Shown here in pieces: positions 35,966-46,343 of a DNA stretch of 64,000 bases. The translations under genes and the position numbers were made by a program. Numbering within the stretch: the first letter of the stretch is position 1; every line of letters starts with the position of its first letter. A model generated the notes under the pieces. That model saw only the letters and a list, made by a program, of their open reading frames with translations, was not told where the DNA came from and searched no databases. Source of the DNA: Fimbriimonadia bacterium. GTDB lineage: Bacteria > Armatimonadota > Fimbriimonadia > Fimbriimonadales > Fimbriimonadaceae. Where the stretch lies: assembly GCA_030427425.1 (NCBI GenBank), contig JAUICQ010000004.1, positions 62,001 through 126,000 on the forward strand. Direction: 5' to 3'.

Positions 35966-38617
35966 ATGTCGCAGAATAAAATTACTATTAAGGGTGCTCG
36001 TCAACACAATTTAAAGAATATCAGTTTAGATATTCCGAGGGACTCTCTTGTAGTAATTACAGGCCTATCAGGATCGGGGAAAAGCTCTCTTGCTTTTGAT
36101 ACTATCTATGCTGAGGGTCAGAGAAGGTTTGTGGAATCGTTATCGGCATATGCAAGGCAATTTTTGGGTCAGATGGATAAGCCGGATGTAGATTCTATTG
36201 ATGGGTTGTCACCAGCGGTATCGATAGATCAGAAATCGAAGAGTAAGAATCCACGATCCACTGTAGGGACTACCACTGAGATATTCGATTATTTAAGGGT
36301 ATTGTACGCTAGGATAGGGGTGCCACACTGTCCGCATGATGGTGAGGTAATTAAGCCGCAGACGGTGGACGAAATTGTCGATGCTTGTTTGAAGTTAAAT
36401 GCTGGTTCAAGAATCCAAGTGCTTGCTCCTGTTGTAAGGGGAAGGAAAGGTACCTATCAAACTCTATTTACGGAAATATCAAAGAGTGGATACGCTAGGG
36501 TAAGAGTGAATGGAGATATCTATGATATCGATGATGAGATTGTTCTTGATAGATACAAGAAGCATGATATTGAGGTAGTTGTAGATAGATTTGTTTTAAA
36601 GGAAGGCCTGGAGAGACGTGTTACGGAATCGGTAGAAGCGGCACTGCAGCTTAGCGAAGGGGTTGTGATGCTTTTAGAGCAGAAAGATTCTGACGATTCC
36701 GGTAAAATTCATACTTTTTCACAACATCTAGCATGTACTACTTGCGGTTTTAGTATGACCAAATTAGAACCACGACTCTTTTCATTTAACTCTGCCTACG
36801 GTGCTTGTAAAGAGTGTCTAGGGATTGGAACAAACGCATCACATGTTGTGAACGATTTCCTGCACAGGATGAATCACTCCTATTCTCCGTTTGGTGCTAG
36901 AAAGAATGTTACCTTGGATAATCCGGATGTGATGAATAAGCTTACTCGGTACCTGGATAAGGAAGAGGAAGAAGAAGCATTTGGTAGATGTGAATACTGT
37001 CAGGGTTATAGATTAAAGCCAGAAGCGCTGGCGGTAAAAGTTGGCGGACTTAATATCGGGGAAGTTTCAGCGCTGCCGATAAATAGTTCATTAACACATT
37101 TTAGATTGTTAAAAGAGAATTTAACTGATACTGATAAGATAATTGGTGAGCCTCTATTAAAAGAGATTATTGCTAGACTTGAATTTTTAGAAGAGGTAGG
37201 ATTAGGATATTTAACATTAGATAGAGCTAGTGGTACGCTATCTGGAGGGGAATCGCAACGGATTAGGTTGGCAACCCAGATAGGGAGCGGATTAACTGGT
37301 TGTATATATGTTCTGGATGAACCCAGCATAGGGCTTCACCAGAGAGATAATGATAAGCTGATACAGAATTTAAAGAAATTGCGCAATCTGGGTAATACGG
37401 TTATAGTAGTAGAGCACGATGAAGATACTATTAGAGCTGCCGATTGGATTATTGATATTGGCCCAGGAGCTGGTAAAAATGGTGGGAACGTTGTAGCAGA
37501 AGGTGATCCGGATACTTTTATGGGTACAGACTGTATCACCGCTAAATATTTAAATGGTAAAACTTCCGTGCCGATACCTGATGTAAGGCGTGATGGATGT
37601 GGTTCTCATATTACTATTAAGAATGCATCTGGTCATAATCTGAAGAATGTTACGGTAGATATTCCGCTTGGTAAACTAGTCTGTGTAACAGGAGTAAGTG
37701 GATCGGGTAAGTCTACTCTGATACAGGATACTCTTTATCCAATGGTAATGAATTCTCTACATCGTGGCATGCGTGTGGCGGAACCGTGTGATGGTATCGA
37801 AGGATTGTCTAATATCGATAAACTGATAGATATAGATCAGAGTCCTATTGGACGTACTCCACGTTCGAATACGGCTACTTATGTTAAGCTCTTTGATGAA
37901 ATTAGAAAATTATACGCTTTAACTCAGGATGCTAAAGTGCGAGGCTATACGCCAAGACGATTCAGTTTTACAGTAGGTGAGGGAAGGTGTATGGATTGTG
38001 AAGGATACGGTTACAAAACCGTTGAGATGCACTTCCTTTCTGATGTTATTCTGCCTTGTGAGACCTGTAAAGGGAAGCGGTACAATCGGGAGACATTGGA
38101 AGTAAAATACAAAGGGAAGAATATCGCAGATGTGTTAGCGATGACCGTCGACGATGCATGTATCTTCTTTGGTAGCATCCCAGCTATAGCACGTAAATTA
38201 AATACGCTGCAGAGTGTAGGATTAGGATATATTACATTGGGACAGCCTGCTACTACGCTTTCTGGTGGGGAAGCTCAGAGGGTAAAGTTATCTCTAGAAC
38301 TGGCTAAAAAGAATACCGACTCCACTCTTTATATTTTAGATGAACCTACTACTGGCTTGCATTTTGAAGACGTTCGGAAATTATTGGAAGTGCTCCATCA
38401 GCTAGTGGATACGGGTAGTACCGTGCTTGTGATAGAGCATAATCTGGATGTTGTAAAAACTGCCGATTGGGTTATAGATATGGGTCCGGATGGTGGTGAT
38501 AAAGGTGGCATGATTATCGCACAGGGTACTCCTGAAAGTGTTGCCGCAATGGAATCGTCTATAACAGGTAAATTTTTGAAGAATTTACTACCTAAGAGTG
38601 ATGCCTTTATCTCTTAG
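35966..38617 (+). CDS. uvrA: Excinuclease ABC subunit A (UvrA), shortened insertion
   Basis: The 883-residue protein recognises bulky DNA lesions and loads UvrB. Walker A motifs are GLSGSGKSS (33-41) and GVSGSGKST (about 574-582). Two ABC signatures [12 protein letters not shown] and [12 protein letters not shown] each precede a Walker B ([22 protein letters not shown]). Zinc cysteines appear at CTTCGF/CKECLG, CEYCQG, and CMDCEG/CETCKG. It is about 55 residues shorter than typical UvrA (about 940). The missing part lies between GIGTNASH and FGRCEYC, the insertion around the first zinc region, which contributes to UvrB contact. All ATPase motifs are intact. It stands alone after tRNA-Gln. Confidence 0.97.
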   Translation: MSQNKITIKGARQHNLKNISLDIPRDSLVVITGLSGSGKSSLAFDTIYAEGQRRFVESLSAYARQFLGQMDKPDVDSIDGLSPAVSIDQKSKSKNPRSTVGTTTEIFDYLRVLYARIGVPHCPHDGEVIKPQTVDEIVDACLKLNAGSRIQVLAPVVRGRKGTYQTLFTEISKSGYARVRVNGDIYDIDDEIVLDRYKKHDIEVVVDRFVLKEGLERRVTESVEAALQLSEGVVMLLEQKDSDDSGKIHTFSQHLACTTCGFSMTKLEPRLFSFNSAYGACKECLGIGTNASHVVNDFLHRMNHSYSPFGARKNVTLDNPDVMNKLTRYLDKEEEEEAFGRCEYCQGYRLKPEALAVKVGGLNIGEVSALPINSSLTHFRLLKENLTDTDKIIGEPLLKEIIARLEFLEEVGLGYLTLDRASGTLSGGESQRIRLATQIGSGLTGCIYVLDEPSIGLHQRDNDKLIQNLKKLRNLGNTVIVVEHDEDTIRAADWIIDIGPGAGKNGGNVVAEGDPDTFMGTDCITAKYLNGKTSVPIPDVRRDGCGSHITIKNASGHNLKNVTVDIPLGKLVCVTGVSGSGKSTLIQDTLYPMVMNSLHRGMRVAEPCDGIEGLSNIDKLIDIDQSPIGRTPRSNTATYVKLFDEIRKLYALTQDAKVRGYTPRRFSFTVGEGRCMDCEGYGYKTVEMHFLSDVILPCETCKGKRYNRETLEVKYKGKNIADVLAMTVDDACIFFGSIPAIARKLNTLQSVGLGYITLGQPATTLSGGEAQRVKLSLELAKKNTDSTLYILDEPTTGLHFEDVRKLLEVLHQLVDTGSTVLVIEHNLDVVKTADWVIDMGPDGGDKGGMIIAQGTPESVAAMESSITGKFLKNLLPKSDAFIS

Positions 38618-38678
38618 TGGGGTTTGCTAGGAAGATGGTTGTGGTAGAGGAATGTCTTTTCTGAGCTATACTATATAA

Positions 38679-39686
38679 GTGCAATATCGTACACTAGGTA
38701 GAACCGGAGTTCAAGTATCAATCGCCTCTTTTGGCACGCTTACTTTTGGAAAAAGTAACTGGAATGTAGGTAGCAGTAATGCTGAATCGGAGAGAATCTT
38801 CCATGCCGCTTATGATGCAGGAGTTAATCTCTTTGATACCGCTAATGTTTACGGTAAAGGAAATAGTGAGCTCTTCTTAGGGAATCTTCTTACTAGCGAA
38901 ATACGAAACAACATACTCATCGCAACGAAGTGCCATGGGAAGATGGATGATAATAATCCGAATAGTTGGGGTAATACCAGAAGAAATATAATCAAAAGCT
39001 GTGAGGATTCCTTAAAACGATTAAACACTGACTGGATAGACCTCTTTCAGCTGCACAGGCCCCATCCCAACGTTCCGATAGATGAAGCGATTCGAGCCCT
39101 AGACGATTTAATACGGAGTGGTAAGGTAAGGTACATAGGGACGTCTACTTTTGCAGCTTGGCAAGCCTGCGAGGCACATTATGTTGCTAAAAGTTTGGGG
39201 GCGAATGCCTTTGTTACAGAACAACCTCCTTATAATCTACTAGATAGACGAGTGGAACGGGAGCTGATCCCTTTCTGTAGAACTTATGATATTGCGGTTC
39301 TTCCGTGGTCGCCATTAGCTGGGGGGCAGCTTAGTGGAAAATATCTTGACGAGATGCCTGATACAGGTAGATACGTGAAGAGTGATCCACATAAAAGGTT
39401 TATTGGTATAGGCTGTAACTATGTGAAATCTTTGAAAGCTATTGCAGATAAGTATGAGATGTCTCTTGCGGCTCTATCGCTATCTTGGTTGGCACATCAG
39501 AAGGGTGTGACGAGTGTTATTATTGGTGCAACGAGTGTGGATCAGCTGGAAGAGAATTTATTAGCTTGCCAGATAGAGCTGTCTGAGGAGATTTTAGAAG
39601 AGATTGATGCTGTAGTGCCACCTGGTAGCTATGTTATTGATTATTATTCGGCGCAGTTTGGTCCGAATAAGGTTCCTTTACTGTAA
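38679..39686 (+). CDS. Aldo/keto reductase
   Basis: The 335-residue NADPH-dependent enzyme starts at GTG. The AKR tetrad is visible: Asp53 in LFDTANVYG, Tyr58, Lys84 in IATKCHG and His126 in FQLHRPHP. The cofactor end shows VIIGATSVDQLEENL. It is of the AKR11/AKR12 type (YghZ/IolS-like) with family-typical GKVRYIGTS and PLAGGQLSGKY. It reduces small aldehydes or ketones; the true substrate is not predictable. It sits between uvrA and the Mrp operon with about 60 and 80 bp gaps, not obviously coupled to either. Confidence 0.93.
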   Translation: MQYRTLGRTGVQVSIASFGTLTFGKSNWNVGSSNAESERIFHAAYDAGVNLFDTANVYGKGNSELFLGNLLTSEIRNNILIATKCHGKMDDNNPNSWGNTRRNIIKSCEDSLKRLNTDWIDLFQLHRPHPNVPIDEAIRALDDLIRSGKVRYIGTSTFAAWQACEAHYVAKSLGANAFVTEQPPYNLLDRRVERELIPFCRTYDIAVLPWSPLAGGQLSGKYLDEMPDTGRYVKSDPHKRFIGIGCNYVKSLKAIADKYEMSLAALSLSWLAHQKGVTSVIIGATSVDQLEENLLACQIELSEEILEEIDAVVPPGSYVIDYYSAQFGPNKVPLL

Positions 39687-39768
39687 TAATACGTATCATT
39701 TGCTTTTATGTAGGTTAAAAGTAGTAAAATGAAATTAGGGCTAATGTAAATTAGTTCGTGTGTAGTTA

Positions 39769-41883
39769 TTGCTTATGGGATACTCTTTCTTGCCAAAATT
39801 TACTTTTGAAGATATTACAGGTAGTAGATTTGAGCATAATCCGTGGCTAAGCTTTGTTCTTCTTATTACAGCGGTTACTCTTATTTATGCTTGGGGTTAC
39901 CTGCAGGAATCTAAAAAGAAGTATTATGTATTACCTTTATTAGCCGTATTTGGTTTATCTATGGCAGGATTCGTGATATCGAATCATCTACTCTGGCTCT
40001 ACTTTTTCTGGGAGTGCACGAGTATTTTTTCATTTTTATTAATCGGGACGAATCATGAATCTGAAGGTAGTAGAAAGAGTGCAGTGCAAGCGCTTTTTGT
40101 AACAGGCAGTGGCGGACTCTTCTTGCTGATTGGTCTGATGTTGCTTGGAAGGGAATCGGGATCGTTCCATTTAGATTATATAATTAAGTATATTGCCGTA
40201 GATGATAGGCCAATATGGTACTGGATAATTGGATTTATATTTATTGGTATTGCAACGAAGAGTGCTCTTTTTCCAATTCAAGGATGGCTGCCAAATGCTA
40301 TGGTGGCACCTGCACCTGTAAGTGGATTTTTGCATTCCGCTACACTAGTAAAAGCTGGTGTGATTCTTTTAATTACTTTGGCACCAGTATTTCAACACCA
40401 TCCATTGTGGATATATCTCTCTGTAATCTTAGGTGGACTCACCGCTTGGTATGGCGCTCTTATGGCGTTTATGCAGACCGATCTAAAGCGGGCTCTGGCT
40501 TATACAACTTCAGCAACAATCGGGGTAATTGCGTTTCTTGGATGGAGCGAATCTGGTGCACGTGCTGCTCTGTTATGGGTGTTAGCACACGGTTTGTATA
40601 AGAGTGCAGCATTCTATTTAACAGGAATAATAGAAAAAAAGTATAAAACAAGAAATATTGCTGAACTGCAAGAATTAACCATGGGAGATACTACCAACAA
40701 ATTTTTAGCATCTCTCCTTTTCTATTGTAGTATAGGTATGCCTATGACGGTAGCTTACATAGGAAAGAAGTATTTCATCCAGTTTCATGTTCAACTTTTT
40801 GATGAGTACGATTATCTTCCGTGGATTATCTCAATAGCTTGGCAGTCACTAATGATAGCTAACTACTACAGGATACTCATTAAACCATTTTATCATTTAG
40901 TTCCTACTGAAAACAGCATAGATAGTGATGAGGATGCTGAGGAAAAAGAAGGAGTGGAAGTGCCTAAAATTATGCAAGTAGTACCCATGGCATTAATACT
41001 TACTACATTTCTTGCAAATCTTAGGTTTTCTCAAAATATAGAGCTGCATCACACTAATCTTGGTATTTGGGAACACTGGACCATAGGAGCTTTCTCTTTG
41101 GGTGTAGTTCTTATCTGCTATGATGTTTTCATACGAAAGCGTGAGATAGGAAGTCACCCCGGAGAGTTCTTTGAAAGAGTTTGGGATAGAGGGTTTGAAT
41201 TTAAACTTAGAAATATAGAAAGAGTAGCTAGGGTTCAGACCAATATCATTCAGAATGGGCATTTACGGTACTACTTAACGGTATTTATACTGGCAACAGC
41301 AGCCTTGTTGGGCGGATCTATAGTGAATTATTCAGAATATTTTATTAGAAAGCCCGTTACTGAAATTCTACTTTATGAGGTGATAATTGTTATCCTAATG
41401 ATTATAGCTGCCTTGAAATCTATATTGACGCTCTCAAGAATGGCATCGATAGTAGCACTTGGAGCTGTTGGGATGTCTTGTTCAGCGTTATATCTGTTTT
41501 ACAGTGCACCAGACCTAGCCATGACGCAGTTCCTAACAGATACTCTCATTGTTATTGTTATGGCGTTAGTATTTTACGATTTACCAAGGTATTCGATTCT
41601 CTCCACTAAAGCTGAGCGGATTAGAGATGGTATAGTTGCTGGTATTTTTGGAGCAGTAATGAGTGTTCTAGTGCTCTCTGTTACCGATGCTCAGATGTAT
41701 ACAGATGTTATGGATAGCATGCTTAGTAGAAGCATTCCTGAAGCTCATGGTCATAACGTAGTTAATGTTATTCTTGCCGATTTCCGTGCTTTTGATACGA
41801 TGGGTGAAATTACTGTTTTAGCTACAGCGGCAATCGGGATGTATGGTCTGCTCCGTATAAGGGTGAAAAAGGAGGATAAATGA
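39769..41883 (+). CDS. mnhA: Mrp-type Na+/H+ antiporter subunit A, N-terminally short
   Basis: The 704-residue protein is the large proton-translocating subunit of the Mrp (Mnh) cation antiporter. The core matches the NuoL/MrpA pattern: FFWECTSIFSFLLIG (the conserved Glu), then FPIQGWLPNAMVAPAPVSGFLHSATLVKAG with the functional Lys/His. The C-terminal part, with VNVILADFRAFDTMGEITVL, is the MrpB-like region fused to A. It starts at TTG (or ATG six bases later), with a stop two codons upstream, so the usual first roughly 90-100 residues (about three helices) are absent. First gene of mrpABCDE. The missing N-terminus could reflect decay or a divergent short form. Confidence 0.9.
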   Translation: MLMGYSFLPKFTFEDITGSRFEHNPWLSFVLLITAVTLIYAWGYLQESKKKYYVLPLLAVFGLSMAGFVISNHLLWLYFFWECTSIFSFLLIGTNHESEGSRKSAVQALFVTGSGGLFLLIGLMLLGRESGSFHLDYIIKYIAVDDRPIWYWIIGFIFIGIATKSALFPIQGWLPNAMVAPAPVSGFLHSATLVKAGVILLITLAPVFQHHPLWIYLSVILGGLTAWYGALMAFMQTDLKRALAYTTSATIGVIAFLGWSESGARAALLWVLAHGLYKSAAFYLTGIIEKKYKTRNIAELQELTMGDTTNKFLASLLFYCSIGMPMTVAYIGKKYFIQFHVQLFDEYDYLPWIISIAWQSLMIANYYRILIKPFYHLVPTENSIDSDEDAEEKEGVEVPKIMQVVPMALILTTFLANLRFSQNIELHHTNLGIWEHWTIGAFSLGVVLICYDVFIRKREIGSHPGEFFERVWDRGFEFKLRNIERVARVQTNIIQNGHLRYYLTVFILATAALLGGSIVNYSEYFIRKPVTEILLYEVIIVILMIIAALKSILTLSRMASIVALGAVGMSCSALYLFYSAPDLAMTQFLTDTLIVIVMALVFYDLPRYSILSTKAERIRDGIVAGIFGAVMSVLVLSVTDAQMYTDVMDSMLSRSIPEAHGHNVVNVILADFRAFDTMGEITVLATAAIGMYGLLRIRVKKEDK

Positions 41884-42293
41884 GATCGATAGTACTTATA
41901 TCTATAACTAGGCTGATGATGCCTCTCTTGTTAATGGTCTCTATATTCTTGCTGCTAAGGGGTCATGATGCACCTGGTGGTGGATTTATTGGTGGATTGA
42001 TGGCTTCAGCTGCGTTCTGTTTATATGGATTGGCATTTGGGTTCCAGAGAATTAAATCGGTACTTCACACCGATCCTAGGGTTGTGCTTGGGGTAGGTCT
42101 ATTAACATCATTATGTAGTGGATTTTTAGCTTATGTAATAGGTAAGCCATTCCTGACTGCTATATGGTTAGATGAAATATTTTCAGGGATGATAAATATC
42201 CATGTTGGAACGCCTCTCTTTTTTGATATCGGGGTTTATCTGGTAGTAGTTGGCATGGTAACAGGAATTGTAATCGCGCATGCGGAGGATTGA
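41880..42293 (+). CDS. mnhB: Mrp antiporter subunit B
   Basis: The 137-residue membrane protein matches MrpB. It shows RGHDAPGGGFIGGLMASAAF, the family's G-H-x-x-P-G-G-G-F-x-x-G-L motif, and four predicted helices. It starts with ATG overlapping the mnhA stop (ATGA) behind AGGAGG, so translation is coupled. The length fits the family (about 140). It is part of the inner-membrane Na+/H+ antiporter complex. Confidence 0.94.
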   Translation: MRSIVLISITRLMMPLLLMVSIFLLLRGHDAPGGGFIGGLMASAAFCLYGLAFGFQRIKSVLHTDPRVVLGVGLLTSLCSGFLAYVIGKPFLTAIWLDEIFSGMINIHVGTPLFFDIGVYLVVVGMVTGIVIAHAED

Positions 42294-42296
42294 TTT

Positions 42297-42650
42297 ATGG
42301 AATTACTTTTTGCCTTAATGATAGGAGTGCTTTTTTCATTAGGATTATATATGATGTTAAGAAGAAGTATTGTAAAACTAATTATTGGAATATCCCTTAT
42401 TGGTAATGCAGGAAATCTATTAGTATTTTTTGCAGGGAATATGGTTCGTGGGAAGCCACCTATTTTAAAGGACAATCTAGTTTCCGATATATATAGTTTA
42501 AGTGATCCTCTTACACAATCGTTAATTTTAACAGCGATAGTTATTAGTTTTGGGGTTACATCTTTTGGTGCAGTTTTAATAAACAAGGCATACGATGTGC
42601 TCAATACGGATGATGTAGATACCTTAACGGAGACTGATAGCTCATGTTAA
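42297..42650 (+). CDS. mnhC: Mrp antiporter subunit C (NuoK-like)
   Basis: The 117-residue protein has three predicted helices. It carries LYMMLRRSIVKLIIGISLIGNAGNL in its first half and DPLTQSLILTAIVISFG in the second, matching the MrpC/NuoK pattern including D-P-[LI]-x-Q-[AS]-L-[IV]-L-T-A-I-V-I. It starts 4 bp after mnhB behind GGAGG and overlaps mnhD by 7 bp. Confidence 0.94.
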   Translation: MELLFALMIGVLFSLGLYMMLRRSIVKLIIGISLIGNAGNLLVFFAGNMVRGKPPILKDNLVSDIYSLSDPLTQSLILTAIVISFGVTSFGAVLINKAYDVLNTDDVDTLTETDSSC

Positions 42651-44176
42651 TTACTCCGCTTATTTGTATACCATTGCTTGGTGCTGCTGTAACACTTATA
42701 TTTTATAAGGAGAAGAATATCCAGCAGTGGATAAGTTCTATTACAATAGCAGTGCATCTTTTTTATGCATTTGCTATATTTAATATGGTTCAGGTACAGA
42801 ATATTCTTGTAGAATATCTAGGTGGCTGGGCGGCTCCTGTTGGTATCACTCTTGTAGTAGACAAGCTTTCTGCTTTGATGGTAATTATGACTAGCATTGT
42901 GATGTTAGCAGTGAATATTTATTCTCGTCTAGCAACGGATGCAAAATTAGAATCGCAAGGGTATTTTCCTGTTGTATTAGCGTTGCTTGCAGGTTTAAGT
43001 GGAACTTTCGTCACAGGCGATCTTTTTAATCTGTATGTTTGGTTCGAAGTAATTTTAATGAGTTCGTTTGTCTTACTATCTGTTAAGGGAAGCAGGGAGC
43101 AGTTAGAGGGTGGAATTAAGTATGTTGCACTTAACTTATTCTCATCTGTTATATTCTTATGTGCTGCTGGATTAATTTACGGACTATTTGGAACGTTGAA
43201 TTTAGCCGATCTATCAGTTAAAGTTGCTGAAAACATAGAGGATCCTCGGGTGCATACGTTTGCGCTGATGCTATGGATTGCTTTTGCTATTAAAGCTGCT
43301 ATATTCCCGTTTTACAGTTGGTTGCCATCCTCGTATCACACTCCTCCTATCGCAGTGGGTGCTATTTTTGCTGGTTTATTAACGAAGGTTGGGATCTACT
43401 CTATGATTAGGGTGTTCTTGTTTGTATTTAATCCGTTGCCAGACTGGATCTATACTCTACTCATAGTTATATCTCTGATTACGATGGTAAGTGGGGTGCT
43501 TGGTGCCTATGTTCAGACCGATTTCAGAAGAATTCTTGCGTTCAGTAGCGTGAGTCAGGTTGGGTTTATGATGCTGGGGATATCGCTCCGTACCGATTGG
43601 GCTCTTGCTGCAACTATTCTGTTTATTTTTCACCATGCATTTGTGAAATCGGGATTATTTATTACTGCTGGGATATGTGAATATGCTTATGGAACGTTTG
43701 ACATAAGAAAGTTAGGTGGAGTGCTGGAAAAGGATGTTTTCATTAGTATTATCTTCTTTATGCTCGGTCTCTGTTTAGTAGGGGTCCCATTTAGTTCAGG
43801 ATTTTTGGTAAAGATCTTACTGATAAAAGCAGCCATAGAGACCTCTTCTTGGGTTAGTACAGGCGTTATTATTATGGTAAGTTTTATGACGCTACTCTAT
43901 ACTGTAAAGATATGGACAGAGGTGTTTTGGAATGCACTTCCTGATGAAGAAGAGCTAAAAGCTGAGAAAATTAAAGAACGCGAGATGAGCAGTATGATGT
44001 ATATCCCTGCTGCGATACTCCTTTTAGCAGGTATTATTATTGGTTTGAACTCTAACTATTTTGCAGAATATGGTAGAGAGGCGGCGAAAAACATATACTA
44101 TAAGTCGGATTATATTAATAGCGTATTAGATACATCTAAATATAAGAAAGATTATAATTTTTTGGAGGCTAAATAA
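42644..44176 (+). CDS. mnhD: Mrp antiporter subunit D (NuoM/N-like)
   Basis: The 510-residue multi-helix protein belongs to the NuoL/M/N-like proton channel group. It has LFNLYVWFEVILMSSFVLLS with the conserved Glu, then FPFYSWLPSSYHTPPIAVGA and RILAFSSVSQVGFMMLG. It works with subunit A in proton movement. The start overlaps mnhC, and the stop overlaps the mnhE start by one base. The length is normal (about 490-510). Confidence 0.94.
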   Translation: MLITPLICIPLLGAAVTLIFYKEKNIQQWISSITIAVHLFYAFAIFNMVQVQNILVEYLGGWAAPVGITLVVDKLSALMVIMTSIVMLAVNIYSRLATDAKLESQGYFPVVLALLAGLSGTFVTGDLFNLYVWFEVILMSSFVLLSVKGSREQLEGGIKYVALNLFSSVIFLCAAGLIYGLFGTLNLADLSVKVAENIEDPRVHTFALMLWIAFAIKAAIFPFYSWLPSSYHTPPIAVGAIFAGLLTKVGIYSMIRVFLFVFNPLPDWIYTLLIVISLITMVSGVLGAYVQTDFRRILAFSSVSQVGFMMLGISLRTDWALAATILFIFHHAFVKSGLFITAGICEYAYGTFDIRKLGGVLEKDVFISIIFFMLGLCLVGVPFSSGFLVKILLIKAAIETSSWVSTGVIIMVSFMTLLYTVKIWTEVFWNALPDEEELKAEKIKEREMSSMMYIPAAILLLAGIIIGLNSNYFAEYGREAAKNIYYKSDYINSVLDTSKYKKDYNFLEAK

Positions 44177-44652
44177 TGTTACTCTGGAATGTCGTATTAG
44201 CTCTTGCATGGGCGGCTTTAACTTCAGATTATAAATTTTTAAATCTTGTATTAGGGTTTATGTTTGGATATTTTACTCTGGCAATTCTTGCTGTAAGAGG
44301 AGTAATTCCATCATCAGGATATGTTAAAAAAGTTGTCTTGGTACTCAATTTTGTCGGTTTTTATCTTAAAGAGCTAATTTCATCTAATCTGAGAGTTGCT
44401 ACAGATGTTTTAAAAAGGGATATTAAAGTTAAACCGGGTATTATTGCTGTCCCTTTATCGCTGGATAAAGATTCAGAGATTACACTTCTTGCTCACTTAA
44501 TATCGCTTACGCCGGGGTCGCTTAGTCTGGATGTTTCTACGGATAAGAGTGTCTTATATATTCATGTTATGCATCTGGATAAAGATAATATTCAACGGAT
44601 AAAAGATGAGATTAAAATGAAGTTTGAACAGAAGGTTATTGAGCTACTGTAG
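44176..44652 (+). CDS. mnhE: Mrp antiporter subunit E
   Basis: The 158-residue protein has two N-terminal membrane helices and a cytosolic domain. KELISSNLRVATDVLKRD and SLDVSTDKSVLYIHVMHLD match MrpE. GGAGG lies 8 nt upstream of the start. It is the last mrp gene in the cluster. Subunits F and G, which usually follow directly, are absent here, and the next gene encodes an unrelated exported protein. Confidence 0.93.
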   Translation: MLLWNVVLALAWAALTSDYKFLNLVLGFMFGYFTLAILAVRGVIPSSGYVKKVVLVLNFVGFYLKELISSNLRVATDVLKRDIKVKPGIIAVPLSLDKDSEITLLAHLISLTPGSLSLDVSTDKSVLYIHVMHLDKDNIQRIKDEIKMKFEQKVIELL

Positions 44653-44685
44653 GTAGCTACAGGTACCTGAAGGTAAACTATTGTA

Positions 44686-45768
44686 ATGAAATTAGTTTCC
44701 AAACTTCTCTTGGCATGTGTTATAAGTTTATGCTGTAGTACAGTCTTTTCTTTGTTAGATAGTTTACCCATCTTCCATATAGTGTCACCGAAAATGAATC
44801 AGATTGTGCGTGGTGCTTTCGATGTAAAAATCCCTAAAGCATGTGTGCCCGATAATGCCTATATTACGTTTTATCAGGATGATAAATACCTGGTATCCGT
44901 AGAGCCTAGACTGGAGAAAGGATTGCTGATATACTCTCTAAACACCCTTGATTTAAATATTCCAGATGGGGAGCTAAGATTAAAAGCTAGGCTAAACATA
45001 AAACACGAAGATGAAGATAAACTAAAACATATTACTTTCTCTAGGGTATATCTGAATGTAGATAACTATACAAGTATAGAAAGACAGATTGAAAAGGTTG
45101 GGATAAATTTAAAAAATCCAAAACAGAATTTTAACTATTCATGGCAGATTCGGGATAATTCAGGAGTATTTATCTTTAGAAATGTTAGGGCTGAAAAGGA
45201 ACAATCGGTTTGGGAGATGGAATCAGGCGATTTATTGAATGCTACCTCTCCTGTTATAACATTAGTAAAGGATGCTTTAGGTGGGCTAGTTAAAGCAAAA
45301 CCATCACCCTCTTTAGAATTAGATTCCAGTGGAATACTTGTGAATTGGTTGCCAGAAAAAGTTGGCTGCAGCCATAAGAACGAAGTGACAATAATACCTT
45401 CTGCTCAATGGAATGAGACTACTGCTAGGTTAGGAAAATCGGTTACTATTCCAGTAGAAAAGTTTTCTGCACTCTATATTCCTAAGAAGTTGATTTCAAG
45501 TTTGGTGGGTGGGAATGTTCATATGACTCTAACCCCCGAGCTATGTAGATGGATTAACGGAAGAAGGTGTGTTAAGATTAACTTTCAATTGGCTAAGAAT
45601 AGTGTGCTATCTTTGTCTGGCTATTACTATGTGGATGTAGATTCCGGTGTTGTTACCGAAATGGAGAGTAGGCTGAATGTTTTTGGAGGTCCTGCTGTTG
45701 GAGATACTAAAGAGGAATCGGTGCAAGTGAGTTCGGATAGGTTGATCCGATATGTATTACAGGATTGA
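44686..45768 (+). CDS. Exported protein with N-terminal beta domain
   Basis: The 360-residue product has a signal peptide (LLLACVISLCCSTVFSLL). The first mature domain reads FHIVSPKMNQIVRGAFDVKI, then AYITFYQDDKYLVSVEP and IPDGELRLKARLNI, which looks like an Ig-like "big" domain of the kind that opens many secreted proteins. The second half contains several beta strands and SLSGYYYVDVDSGVVTEMES. No enzyme motif was seen. The first-domain style resembles secreted proteins of Armatimonadota, but I cannot test that. It begins 33 bp after mnhE on the same strand. Confidence 0.65.
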   Translation: MKLVSKLLLACVISLCCSTVFSLLDSLPIFHIVSPKMNQIVRGAFDVKIPKACVPDNAYITFYQDDKYLVSVEPRLEKGLLIYSLNTLDLNIPDGELRLKARLNIKHEDEDKLKHITFSRVYLNVDNYTSIERQIEKVGINLKNPKQNFNYSWQIRDNSGVFIFRNVRAEKEQSVWEMESGDLLNATSPVITLVKDALGGLVKAKPSPSLELDSSGILVNWLPEKVGCSHKNEVTIIPSAQWNETTARLGKSVTIPVEKFSALYIPKKLISSLVGGNVHMTLTPELCRWINGRRCVKINFQLAKNSVLSLSGYYYVDVDSGVVTEMESRLNVFGGPAVGDTKEESVQVSSDRLIRYVLQD

Positions 45769-45808
45769 TGAATCTACCAAGTGTGGGATATATATATATA
45801 TATTTTCC

Positions 45809-45880
45809 TTTCTGGATCCCGTTCCAGGATGACGGCCTAGTGGAGAGGCGAGTCGGTAGTATTGGCCCCACATGTGACAG
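45809..45880 (+). repeat. 70-bp repeat, copy 1
   Basis: Begins TTTCTGGATCCCGTTCCAGG, continues through GTGGAGAGGCGAGTCGG and ends CCCCACATGTGACAG. Nearly identical to copies 2 and 3 downstream. Confidence 0.85.
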
Positions 45881-45984
45881 TCCGTCTGCTTAGATTGTTA
45901 TTCCGAAAAGGGCAAAAACAAGGTCATGGACCCCGAGCTCCGTCCTCGAAGGGGAAATACACAATGTCGGGGCGACATTTGCCA

Positions 45985-46024
45985 ATCATCTCCCCACGTC
46001 CGGTCATCCTCGAAGGGGATCCAT
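45985..46024 (-). repeat. Inverted copy of the palindromic repeat core
   Basis: ATCATCTCCCCAC followed by GGTCATCCTCGAAGGGGATC is the reverse complement type of the dispersed core, matching the right arm of the copy at 20941-20964. Confidence 0.7.
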
Positions 46025-46093
46025 ATTTTGAAGAAAATCACCAAGTGTGGGTGAATAAAGATGCCTGGATCCGGGCGATTTTATTTTTCTTTT

Positions 46094-46166
46094 TTTCTGG
46101 ATCCCGTTCCAGGATGACGGTCTGGTTTGAGAGGCGAGTCGGTAGTATTGGCCCCACATGTGACAG
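46094..46166 (+). repeat. 70-bp repeat, copy 2
   Basis: Same sequence as copy 1 with a small variation (GGTCTGGTTTGAGAGG for GGCCTAGTGGAGAGG). Followed by ACCAAGTGTGGGATGAG, a motif also found beside copy 1. Confidence 0.85.
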
Positions 46167-46272
46167 ACAATCTACCAAGTGTGGGATGAGAAACAAACGA
46201 TAACTCACCGACTACCACCGTCTTCCCGGCGTTTTAAAGATGCCGGTGTCCGGCCGTTTTTATATTTTTTTC

Positions 46273-46343
46273 TTTCTGGATCCCGTTCCAGGATGACGGC
46301 CTAGTGGAGAGGCGAGTCGGTAGTATTGGCCTCACATTTGACA
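46273..46343 (+). repeat. 70-bp repeat, copy 3
   Basis: Same as copy 1 until CTCACATTTGACAC at the end. Its 3' edge lies 77 bp before the lipoprotein gene with the tandem duplication. Confidence 0.85.

Noticed and set aside
45862-46203. 113-residue reading frame, Arg-rich
   Set aside because: It lies entirely in the 70-bp repeats and their inverted copy; the peptide has no domain and appears only because the repeats are stop-poor.
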